Below, one piece after another: positions 1 to 9,440 of a DNA stretch of 9,675 nt. The notes below the pieces were generated by a model, which saw only the letters and a list, made by a program, of their open reading frames with translations, was not told where the DNA came from and ran no database searches. Source of the DNA: JOPF136 sp035517515 (lineage in GTDB: Bacteria > Acidobacteriota > Terriglobia > Acidiferrales > UBA7541); assembly GCA_035517515.1 (NCBI GenBank), contig DATIYQ010000324.1, forward strand, positions 1 to 9,675, in the 5' to 3' direction. Every line of letters begins with the position of its first letter. The first letter of the stretch is position 1. A program made the translations under genes and the position numbers.

Positions 1-22
1 TGTGACGCCGGAATATTCTCCA

Positions 23-38
23 TGTGACGGCTGTCACC
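23..38 (+). promoter_or_regulatory. CRP/FNR-family type operator upstream of nifJ
   Basis: The stretch reads TGTGA-N6-TCACC, one base from the CRP-type consensus TGTGA-N6-TCACA; its core GTGAC-GGCT-GTCAC (24-37) is a perfect inverted repeat. A second TGTGACG direct copy starts at base 1, 22 bp upstream, but has no matching right half. The palindrome centre (30.5) lies 41.5 bp before the start point implied by the -10-like hexamer at 60-65, the geometry of a class II activated promoter. Which regulator binds is unknown: CRP, HcpR and some other members of the superfamily share this half-site. The palindrome is directly visible; its regulatory role is inferred. Confidence 0.5.
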
Positions 39-59
39 GAATCCCCCCGCAGGCGGGCG

Positions 60-65
60 CATAAG
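60..65 (+). promoter_or_regulatory. Candidate -10 element of the nifJ promoter
   Basis: CATAAG matches the sigma-70 -10 consensus TATAAT at four of six positions. No -35-like hexamer sits 17 bp upstream, which fits a promoter that relies on an activator bound at 23-38. Transcription would start near 72 and leave a leader of only about 16 nt, enough to contain the ribosome binding site. The element is short and could be chance; the spacing to the palindrome is the main support. Confidence 0.3.
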
Positions 66-75
66 GGAGTGATAC

Positions 76-82
76 GGAGGAG
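76..82 (+). promoter_or_regulatory. Strong ribosome binding site of nifJ
   Basis: GGAGGAG lies 5 nt before the ATG at 88 and fixes that codon as the start. It is a near-ideal Shine-Dalgarno sequence. Confidence 0.8.
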
Positions 83-87
83 ATCGC

Positions 88-3737
<3,650 letters not shown>

Positions 3738-3738
<1 letters not shown>

Positions 3739-4736
3739 TGACCGACCTGACGACCACCTACCTCGGCTATCCGTTGAAGAATCCCATTGTGGCCTCGGCC
3801 TCGCCGCTGTCCGAATCGGTCGAGCGCGTCCGCCAATTGGAGGACGCGGACATCGCCGCCATCGTTCTCCCCTCGCTCTTCGAGGAGCAACTGGAACTGG
3901 AGAGCGAGGCTCTCGATTCCGACCTTTCCCGCGGCTCGGATTCCTTCGGCGAATCGCTCAGCTATTTCCCGGACCTGACGGATTACAACCTGGGGCCGGA
4001 AAGCTACCTGGAGCTGATCCAGGAAGCGAAAACGGCGGTGGATGTACCCGTGATCGCCAGCCTCAACGGCTCGACCCGCGGGGGATGGACGCGCTACGCG
4101 CGGTTGATGGAGCAGGCCGGCGCCAGCGCCATCGAACTGAACCTCTATGCCCTGGCCACCAGCACGGAGGAATCCGCCACCCAGGTGGAGACGCGTTACG
4201 AAGAGCTGGTGAGGGAAGTGCGCCAGTCCGTGGGAATTCCCGTGGCGGTCAAACTTTCCCACTTCTTCACCGCGTTCCCCCATGCCGCGCGGAGGCTCGA
4301 CTCCGCTGGAGCGAACGCTTTGGTGCTTTTTAACCGCTTCTACCAGCCGGACCTGGACGTGGAAGCTCTGGAGGTGGTCCCCAGCCTGGTGCTCAGCCAC
4401 TCCTACGAGTTGCTGCTGCGGCTGCATTGGGTGGGCATCGTGTACGGCCATGTGAAGGCGGATCTCGCCGTCACCGGCGGCGTGCACACAGCCGGCGACG
4501 TGCTGAAATCCATGATGGCCGGCGCGCGCGTGGCCATGATGACCTCCGCGCTGCTGCGCAATGGCCTGGGACATGTTCGCGTGGTGCTCGACGAGTTGAA
4601 GCGGTGGATGGAGGACCACGAATACGAGTCCATCCAGCAGATGCAGGGCAGCATGAGCCGCCGCTCGGTGGCCAATTCCAACGCCTACGACCGCGGCAAT
4701 TACATGAAGGTGCTGAGCTCCTACGTGCTGCGCTAG
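3738..4736 (+). CDS. Dihydroorotate dehydrogenase-like flavoprotein
   Basis: This 332-residue predicted FMN-binding TIM barrel belongs to the dihydroorotate dehydrogenase-like group. The opening (residues 8-24, with KNPIVASASPL) matches the first barrel strand of DHODHs. The FMN-phosphate region is visible as TGGVHTAGD (246-254) followed by AGARVAMMTSALL (261-273). VAVKLS (169-174) supplies the conserved flavin-side lysine. After ELN (133-135) the expected SCPN-type catalytic loop is replaced by LYALAT, so neither the catalytic Ser nor Cys is in its usual place. The C-terminal GSMSRRSV...YDRGNYMK signature (304-324) is typical of this DHODH-like group rather than of PyrD. The ATG at 3738 is chosen for its ribosome binding site; the open frame upstream (from 3621) lies inside nifJ. 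True pyrimidine synthesis is unlikely; the coupling to nifJ suggests a role in electron transfer or in handling a related oxo-acid, which is speculation. Confidence 0.9.
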
Positions 4737-4960
4737 GCGCGAAACTGCGCAAGTTTCTTCTCACCCAAGCGGCAAGCCCTGCCGCCGCGCGACCGCGGTG
4801 TGCCAGTGGCGCCTTGCGGCGATGCAATGGGAAAGTCCGCGTCAGCTTGCGGAGAACGCTGAAAGCTGTAAACCGCCTTTCCGGATTCAGTTAACCAGAA
4901 CCCCGTTCTCACCCCTTGGCGTCCCGAGTCATCTAACCAGTGGGAGGGAGCAGAGCCGCA
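4737..4960 (+). other. Intergenic leader with several inverted repeats
   Basis: No gene is apparent in these 224 nt. Inverted repeats visible by eye are: 4741-4757 (6-bp stem), 4769-4785 (GCGGCA/TGCCGC), 4783-4800 (7 bp with one G-U, sharing bases with the previous one so the two exclude each other), 4836-4853 (TCCGC/GCGGA), 4861-4881 (GAAAG/CTTTC) and 4897-4909 (AGAAC/GTTCT). TAACCAG occurs twice (4892-4898 and 4934-4940), 42 bp apart. I found no convincing promoter; TTGCGG (4847-4852) and TGTAAA (4867-4872) are only 14 bp apart. It could be a structured 5' leader of ndh or simply GC-rich spacer. No known riboswitch consensus was recognised. Confidence 0.4.
4741..4757 (+). terminator. Possible terminator after the nifJ/DHODH-like pair
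   Basis: GAAACT-GCGCA-AGTTTC is a perfect 6-bp stem with a 5-nt loop, starting 4 nt after the stop codon and followed by the pyrimidine run TTCTTCTC. The stem is AT-rich and short, so it would be a weak intrinsic terminator; read-through into ndh is possible. Confidence 0.35.
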
Positions 4961-6283
4961 ATGAAACGCACCGCCATCGTCGGCGCGGGGTTTGCCGGCT
5001 TGCAGGCGGCGATGGAACTCGAGCGGTTGTACCGCCGCAGCCCAGAGCGCGAAATTCTTCTCATTGGGGAACTGAACTACTTCCTGTTCACGCCGCTGCT
5101 GCCGCAGGTCGCCTCCAGTTACATCAATCCGCGGCACATCGTGCAGCCGGTGCGGGATGTGCGGGGCTCGCGGAGATTCCGCTTCCTGCGCGAGAGGGTG
5201 GAGGCCATTGACCTGGGCGCGCGGCGTCTGCGCACGACCGGCGGAACACTGGAGTACGACTCGCTGATCCTCGCCCCCGGCAGCCGCAGCGACGATTTCG
5301 GCATCCCCGGAGTGCGCGAAAACACCCAGGATTTCAAGAGCCTGGAAGATGCCGTTAACCTTCGGGAGCGCGTGCTGGATCTCTGCGAGCATGCCGACCA
5401 CTCCAGAGACTTCATGGAACGCGCCCGGCTGCTCACCTTTGTGGTGGTGGGCGGCGGCTACACCGGGGTCGAATTGATGGCCGAGGTGCGCGACTTCTTT
5501 TATCAATATGTTTTCCGCAAATTCCGCGGCATCGGCAAAGAGGATGTCCGCCTGGTCCTTCTGGAGGCCGCCCCGGCCATTCTGCGCAGCGTGCATCCCT
5601 CGCTGGCCCGCAGCGCCGAGGAGCGCCTGCGCAAGGGAGGCATCGAGATTCGCACCGGCGCCAAGGTATCGCGCTGCCTGCCCGACGGCGTGGAGATTGC
5701 CGGCAGCGAATACATCCCCGCCTGTACGGTGGTCTGGGCCGCGGGGGTGCGTGCGCACCCGCTGGTGGAGGCGCTACCCGGGCCGCATGACCGCGCGGGG
5801 CGGGCCCTAGTGAATGAACATCTCCAACTCGAGGGGTATCCCGAGGTGTTCGTGGCCGGCGACTCCGCAGCTTCGGCCAGCGCGCCCAGTGCCCCGCGCA
5901 TCGCCCCGGTGGCCATTGATCAGGGGCATATCGCCGCGCGCAACGTGTGGCATCGCGGGCGCGGCGAGGCTTTGGAAAGTTACGCCTTCGCAGACAAGGG
6001 CTCGCTGGTCGAGATCGGAATGAACTACGCGGTGGTGCAGATTTTCGGTATGCAATTCCGGGGCTACTTCGCCTGGCTGGTGTGGAATGCCATCCACCTG
6101 CTCAAACTGGTGGGATTCCGGAAGCAGGTGCAGGTGGCCTTTGACTGGGCGCTGGCCATGATCTTTCCTCGCGATGCCTCGAGCGTCCGCCAGCCGCGCT
6201 CGTGCCCGCTGTGCCATCCGCCGGAAGCAATTTCTCCACAGGCTCCGCATCCCGCAGGCGAAACGCGCCCGGCGCACCGGTAG
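4961..6283 (+). CDS. ndh: Type II NADH:quinone oxidoreductase (NDH-2)
   Basis: This 440-residue flavoprotein passes electrons from NADH to the quinone pool without pumping protons, at the cytoplasmic face of the membrane. It has two Rossmann folds: FAD-binding GAGFAG (8-13) and NADH-binding GGGYTG (164-169), the latter followed by an acidic residue (Glu202) that favours NADH over NADPH. A second FAD contact is VAGDSA (298-303). The C-terminal segment (about 366-402), rich in Trp, Leu and His (FAWLVWNAIHLLKLVG), matches the membrane-anchoring amphipathic helices of NDH-2. At the usual AQxAxQ quinone motif this protein has APVAID (315-320). The last 40 residues are proline-rich and contain CPLCH (415-419). 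I chose ATG 4961, preceded by GGGAGG (4942-4947), because the dinucleotide fold starts at once; GTG 4940 would add seven residues. Quinone reduction is inferred from family; a ferredoxin-NADP reductase-like role is less likely. Confidence 0.88.
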   Translation: MKRTAIVGAGFAGLQAAMELERLYRRSPEREILLIGELNYFLFTPLLPQVASSYINPRHIVQPVRDVRGSRRFRFLRERVEAIDLGARRLRTTGGTLEYDSLILAPGSRSDDFGIPGVRENTQDFKSLEDAVNLRERVLDLCEHADHSRDFMERARLLTFVVVGGGYTGVELMAEVRDFFYQYVFRKFRGIGKEDVRLVLLEAAPAILRSVHPSLARSAEERLRKGGIEIRTGAKVSRCLPDGVEIAGSEYIPACTVVWAAGVRAHPLVEALPGPHDRAGRALVNEHLQLEGYPEVFVAGDSAASASAPSAPRIAPVAIDQGHIAARNVWHRGRGEALESYAFADKGSLVEIGMNYAVVQIFGMQFRGYFAWLVWNAIHLLKLVGFRKQVQVAFDWALAMIFPRDASSVRQPRSCPLCHPPEAISPQAPHPAGETRPAHR

Positions 6284-6315
6284 CGACGGCCGGTACGTTT
6301 CTGGCCGTGGCTACC
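6279..6315. terminator. Stop-to-stop hairpin, likely bidirectional terminator
   Basis: Arms 6279-6291 and 6303-6315 are complementary over 13 positions with one mismatch (6285/6309) around an 11-nt loop. The stop of ndh (TAG, 6281-6283) sits in the left arm and pairs with the stop of the opposing gene (6311-6313) in the right arm. No T-run follows on either side, so termination would depend on the strong GC stem or the hairpin would act mainly as 3'-end protection. Confidence 0.6.
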
Positions 6316-6799
6316 ACAGCACGTTGCGGAAATCGGGCATCTTGGGCAGTTGAATTTCCAGCACCCGGCCTTCTTCCTTCAGCTGTGTGTGGATCAGATA
6401 GGAAGTGCCCACGTCGCGAAGAACCCAGTCGTCAGTGGCGATCGCTTTCACGCCTTTGGCTTCGCGCTCCATTTCGTACGCTTCGCCCTTTTTCTCGAAC
6501 GTTGCGGGATCGTATTCGGTAATGAAGCGGAGCTTGGTGTCGATCATCAGGTAGCGCGTGCCTATTTGCAGAAGCAGCCGGTGGTCCTTTTTGTCCTTCT
6601 CCGCGTGGTACAGCGACCAAACCTTCGCCGGGCGGTTGTCAATCTTCAGCATGGCATCGGCCACCCGCTTCCAGGTGACTTTGTCCGCCGTCCGCGCGGA
6701 GCTGGCGGCAAGGACCAGGAGCAGGGCGGCCGGCGCCACCCGCGCAAGTCCGTTGTGCGTGCCCGTGCCGGCCTTTCCAGTTTCTGTCCTTTTCCGCAT
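6311..6799 (-). CDS. Small exported protein of unknown function
   Basis: This 162-residue protein is not a family I recognise. It begins with a basic stretch (residues 1-20: several Arg and Lys), then a hydrophobic core (21-34, APAALLLVLAASS) and a plausible signal peptidase site after SSA (33-35), so the mature protein of about 127 residues should be exported. There is no lipobox cysteine and no other cysteine in the mature part. The mature region alternates charged and beta-strand-like segments (for example HRLLLQIGTRYLMIDTKL, 73-90), suggesting a small beta-rich fold. It starts 12 nt after the aminotransferase stop with a weak ribosome binding site (GGCGAG, complement of 6805-6810), so it probably depends on transcription from that gene. 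Its 3' end shares the hairpin with ndh. No link to aminotransferase chemistry is evident. Confidence 0.75.
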   Translation of the reverse strand: MRKRTETGKAGTGTHNGLARVAPAALLLVLAASSARTADKVTWKRVADAMLKIDNRPAKVWSLYHAEKDKKDHRLLLQIGTRYLMIDTKLRFITEYDPATFEKKGEAYEMEREAKGVKAIATDDWVLRDVGTSYLIHTQLKEEGRVLEIQLPKMPDFRNVLW

Positions 6800-6811
6800 G
6801 GTGTCTCGCCG

Positions 6812-8128
6812 TTACATCCGCAGTTCGGAAAAGGAGCGATCCAGGAGGCGCAGCGCTTCCTCCACGTCGGCCCGCGAAATGTTGAGCATGGGAGCCAGCC
6901 GCAGGACGTTGCCATACAGGCCGCCCTTGCCGATCAGGAGGCCGTTTTCCCGCGCGCGTTCCATTACCGCAACCGTTTCCTGTGGCGCCGGCTCCTTGGT
7001 CCCGCGATCTTTGACCAGCTCGAGGGCCTGCATCAGGCCCATGCCGCGCACCTCGCCGATCAGCGCGTGCTTTTCCTTGAGCGCCTCCAGGCCGGCGCGA
7101 AAGTGCGCCCCCATGGTGTGGGCGTTTTCCAGAAGATTTTCCTCTTCAATCACTTCGATGGTGGCGCGCGCGGCCACGCTGGTCACAGGATTGCCCCCAA
7201 AGGTGGAAATCACCATGCCCTGGTAGGAATTGGCCAGTTCCGCTGTGGTGATGGTGGCTCCCACCGGCGCGCCGTTGGCCAGTCCTTTAGCGCAGGTGAT
7301 CATGTCCGGGATGACCTCCCACTGCTCGATGCCGAACCATTTCTTTCCCGTGCGGCCGAAGCCGGTCTGAACTTCATCGGAGATGAACAGAGCGCCGTAC
7401 TTCTTCACGATCTTGAAGACGATCTTGAAATATTCCGGCGGGGGAGTGATGAACCCGCCGACGCCCTGAATGGGTTCGGCAATGAACGCCGCGGGCGCCC
7501 CGTTGGTGGCCGTCTGGATCAGGTTTTCCACGTCTTTGGCGCAGGCCACCTCGCAGTTCGGGTAGGTGAGCCCCAGCGGGCAGCGGTAGCAATACGGATT
7601 GAGGGCATGGGAAATTCCCACGCTGATGATTCCGGCTCTGCGATAAGAGGCGTGTGCCGTGACGCCCTTGGCCAGTTGCGAGCTTCCGGAATAGGCCTGC
7701 CGCAGCGCTACCACGTCGTAGCTGCCCGTGGCCATGCGAGCCAGCAGGATGGCCGCCTCATTCGCTTCCGTACCCGAACTGGTGAAGAAGCTCTTCTGCA
7801 GCGCGCCGGGAGTAATTTCCGCGAGCTTTTCGGCGAGCGCGACGATGGCCTCGGTCGGGTAGAGGGTGGAGCAGTGCGCCAGCTTGCCAACCTGCTGCTG
7901 CACGCGCCCCGCCACCTTCGGATTCGCGTGGCCCACGGAAATGGTCAGGACGCCCCCGAAGAAATCCAGGTACCGCCGTCCCTCAAGGTCCCACAGGTAT
8001 TGCATCGAGCCGCGCGCCGCCACCAGAGGCCTTTGGTAGTAGTTGACCACACAAGGCCACAGATACTCGCGGTGCTTGCGAACCAGATCTTCGCTTTGGC
8101 TCGTGGCTGTTTCCGTGCGCGGAGTCAT
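6812..8128 (-). CDS. Class III PLP aminotransferase, AGXT2-like
   Basis: This 438-residue cytoplasmic fold-type I enzyme moves an amino group between an amino acid (often a beta- or omega-amino acid, or alanine) and a keto acid such as pyruvate or glyoxylate. Visible features are SSGTEANEAA (117-126, PLP phosphate region), AEPIQGVGG (217-225), the DEVQTGFGRTG motif (251-261; Asp251 pairs with the PLP ring nitrogen) and the Schiff-base lysine K281 in TCAKGLANG. The N-terminal YYQRPLVAARG...YLDFFGGV...SVGHANPKV pattern (30-72) is that of alanine-glyoxylate aminotransferase 2 rather than ornithine or GABA aminotransferases. The cysteine cluster C180, C183, C192, C196 also occurs in AGXT2 relatives. 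The start at 8128 is preceded by AGAGG (complement of 8136-8140) at 7 nt; the frame stays open to 8317, but that extension reads like non-coding sequence. The exact substrate cannot be told from sequence. Confidence 0.93.
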   Translation of the reverse strand: MTPRTETATSQSEDLVRKHREYLWPCVVNYYQRPLVAARGSMQYLWDLEGRRYLDFFGGVLTISVGHANPKVAGRVQQQVGKLAHCSTLYPTEAIVALAEKLAEITPGALQKSFFTSSGTEANEAAILLARMATGSYDVVALRQAYSGSSQLAKGVTAHASYRRAGIISVGISHALNPYCYRCPLGLTYPNCEVACAKDVENLIQTATNGAPAAFIAEPIQGVGGFITPPPEYFKIVFKIVKKYGALFISDEVQTGFGRTGKKWFGIEQWEVIPDMITCAKGLANGAPVGATITTAELANSYQGMVISTFGGNPVTSVAARATIEVIEEENLLENAHTMGAHFRAGLEALKEKHALIGEVRGMGLMQALELVKDRGTKEPAPQETVAVMERARENGLLIGKGGLYGNVLRLAPMLNISRADVEEALRLLDRSFSELRM

Positions 8129-8135
8129 GAGCGGA

Positions 8136-8140
8136 CCTCT
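8136..8140 (-). promoter_or_regulatory. Ribosome binding site that sets the aminotransferase start
   Basis: AGAGG on the minus strand, within AAAGAGGT, lies 7 nt before the ATG at 8128. It supports this start over upstream in-frame codons that would lengthen the protein by up to 63 residues. Confidence 0.6.
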
Positions 8141-8195
8141 TTCCACGCGCCCGCGCATGCCAAAGTTTGTGGGCGGCGTGTGCTGCCTGGATTCG

Positions 8196-8224
8196 AGTCT
8201 ATCGCCCCGGCAGGAGCGCGGCAA
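8196..8224 (-). promoter_or_regulatory. Candidate sigma-70 promoter of the aminotransferase unit
   Basis: On the minus strand TTGCCG (8224-8219) and TAGACT (8201-8196) are separated by exactly 17 bp; each hexamer matches consensus at four of six positions. Transcription would start near 8190 and give a leader of about 60 nt. It is found by eye in a GC-rich divergent spacer and remains tentative. Confidence 0.35.
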
Positions 8225-8271
8225 GGCGGCACAGGGTGGAAGCTGGCGCGTCCAATGCAAACCGGCCTCCG

Positions 8272-8300
8272 TTGCGCGCGGGGCACCCCGGGCGCAAAAT
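8272..8300 (+). promoter_or_regulatory. Candidate promoter of the YihY-family gene
   Basis: TTGCGC (8272-8277) and CAAAAT (8295-8300) are spaced by 17 bp, with three and four of six consensus matches respectively. The predicted start near 8307 would leave a leader of about 46 nt. The divergent spacer (8129-8352) must hold promoters for both directions, and this is the best + strand candidate; confidence is low. Confidence 0.25.
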
Positions 8301-8352
8301 CCGGCCCTTCCGGGCATCCTCCCATGTACGCTTGGACGCAGGCATTGCCAGA

Positions 8353-9168
8353 ATGCTCTTTCTCCGCCGCCTCGGCAGGGCTTTGCGCCGTGTTTTTCCC
8401 CGCGCGGGGCTTTACGCCCAGGCGCTGGCCTTTAATTCCTTCCTTACCGTATTCCCCCTGCTGTTGCTGGTCATATCGTTGCTGGCCGGCTCGCGCGACG
8501 CCAGCAGCGTGATTGAAGAAATCCTGCGCGACCGCTGGATGCTGCCGCAGGGCAGCCGAGACCTGCTGTTTACCTACCTGCACCAGCATGCCGTGCACTC
8601 AACCAAGTGGATCACCATCGGTCTGGTGGGCACGCTCCTGGCAGGAACGCAGTGCATGTCCGTGTTGCTGGAAAGTTTCCGGGCCATGGAGGCCAGTTCG
8701 CGCCGCCCGCCCTTTTGGCGGCAGCACCTGGAAGCCATGGGCTTGCTGGCGCTGGCCATCGTTCCGTCGCTGGCCGAAGTTGTGGTCACCGTATCCGGCC
8801 GGCTGGTGCGCCGGTGGCTGGCGCGGCAGTTTGGACTTCCCGCGGTGATGCAGATTTTCTGGATCGTGATTGCCGCAGTGACCGCATGGTTCTTTGCCGT
8901 GCTGATTCTGACGCTGCTCTACCGTGCCGGGCAGCCTTGTGTGCGGCGGTTCCGCGATGGGCTGCCGGGCGCGGTGCTGGCCACGGTTTTCTGGGTGCTC
9001 GCCAATGTCAGCTTCGGCGCGTACATGACCCGGACTCCGTACGGTCCCGTCTATGGCGGGCTGGCGGCGATCATCGGTCTGCTGGTGTGGCTGCAACTGA
9101 GCACCCTGGTGGTGTTTCTGGGCGCAGCCTACAATGCGGAAGTGCTGGGCGCGCCCCCGCTCAAATGA
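8353..9168 (+). CDS. YihY/BrkB family integral membrane protein
   Basis: This 271-residue inner-membrane protein has six likely transmembrane helices, at about residues 27-46, 87-107, 126-150, 168-190, 205-224 and 233-261. The first helix carries the family pattern AQALAFNSFLTVFPLLLL (22-39). The last part carries YGPVYGG...LVWLQLS...LGAAYNAEV (230-265), the most conserved end of the family. An Arg-rich amphipathic N-terminus (LRRLGRALRRVF) precedes helix 1. The biochemical function of the family is not settled; early claims of ribonuclease activity (RNase BN) were assigned to another protein, and BrkB was named for serum resistance in Bordetella. ATG 8353 is chosen because it starts just before the Arg-rich segment; TTG 8332 is an alternative and the ribosome binding site is weak. 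The frame open from 8167 upstream does not look coding. The stop overlaps the next gene's start. Confidence 0.9.
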   Translation: MLFLRRLGRALRRVFPRAGLYAQALAFNSFLTVFPLLLLVISLLAGSRDASSVIEEILRDRWMLPQGSRDLLFTYLHQHAVHSTKWITIGLVGTLLAGTQCMSVLLESFRAMEASSRRPPFWRQHLEAMGLLALAIVPSLAEVVVTVSGRLVRRWLARQFGLPAVMQIFWIVIAAVTAWFFAVLILTLLYRAGQPCVRRFRDGLPGAVLATVFWVLANVSFGAYMTRTPYGPVYGGLAAIIGLLVWLQLSTLVVFLGAAYNAEVLGAPPLK

Positions 9169-9428
9169 AAGACACCGGCAATTCACCCCCGACTCCCGGA
9201 GAGAACCAGGTTGTTGTGGAGTGCCATTCGGGTCACCGCGCCGACGAGCGCCCCCTTCGCTTCACACTGCACGGCCACGAGTATGAGGTGCTAGAGGTGG
9301 ATGATCAGTGGTATTCACCGGAGGCGCGGTACTTCCGCGTTCGCGCGGGCGACGGAAATCTCTACGTTCTACGCCACGACGAGCGCCGGGACAACTGGAC
9401 GCTCGATGCCTTTCGTGCGGGGCGCTGA
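9165..9428 (+). CDS. Small conserved-looking protein, 87 residues
   Basis: The start codon overlaps the stop of the YihY-family gene by four bases (ATGA), and there is no Shine-Dalgarno sequence close upstream, so translation probably depends on re-initiation. The protein is soluble, has no signal peptide and is rich in Arg, Asp and Glu. A disordered N-terminus (1-15) is followed by a compact all-beta-looking region: VVVECHSGHRADERPLRF (17-34), then YEVLEVDDQWY (40-50), RYFRVRAGDGNLYVLRHDE (55-73) and a final WTLDAF (78-83). The pattern resembles small uncharacterised cytoplasmic proteins of 70-90 residues known from many bacteria, but I cannot name a characterised member. The frame extends upstream to 8607 within the previous gene; that part is a shadow. 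Function is unknown; the coupling suggests it is made with the membrane protein. Confidence 0.75.
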   Translation: MKDTGNSPPTPGENQVVVECHSGHRADERPLRFTLHGHEYEVLEVDDQWYSPEARYFRVRAGDGNLYVLRHDERRDNWTLDAFRAGR

Positions 9429-9435
9429 CCCGCGC
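9415..9435. terminator. Possible hairpin between convergent genes
   Basis: GTGCGGG (9415-9421) pairs with CCCGCGC (9429-9435), seven pairs with one G-U, around a 7-nt loop that holds the stop codon of the small gene (9426-9428). No T-run follows on either strand. It sits in the 12-nt gap to the opposing proline dehydrogenase gene, where a shared terminator would be expected. Confidence 0.3.
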
Positions 9436-9440
9436 CAGAT

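Noticed and set aside
11..18. GAATATTC perfect 8-bp palindrome upstream of nifJ
   Set aside because: Too short to call an operator on its own and not matched to a known regulator; recorded only because it lies between two TGTGACG copies.
4801..4910. Possible riboswitch before ndh (cobalamin, fluoride or thiamine type considered)
   Set aside because: None of the conserved boxes of these classes is present; only generic short stems are seen.
4733..5758. A 341-codon minus-strand open frame over the ndh gene and its leader
   Set aside because: It overlaps the FAD and NAD folds of ndh in antisense, with no recognisable motif of its own.
7540..7596. Four cysteines in the aminotransferase as a possible new metal site
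   Set aside because: The same Cys pattern (CYRCPLGL...C...C) occurs in AGXT2 relatives, so it is a family feature rather than a novelty.
8129..8317. In-frame N-terminal extension of the aminotransferase
   Set aside because: The 63 extra residues do not resemble the family N-terminus, and a good ribosome binding site precedes the ATG at 8128.
8167..8352. In-frame N-terminal extension of the YihY-family protein
   Set aside because: The family normally begins shortly before the first membrane helix. The extension is Arg-rich, overlaps the promoter region and lacks a ribosome binding site.
6350..8512. A 720-codon open frame on the plus strand, antisense to the aminotransferase and small exported gene
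   Set aside because: It runs across two minus-strand genes and the divergent spacer, has no recognisable motif or ribosome binding site, and has the composition of a codon-bias shadow.
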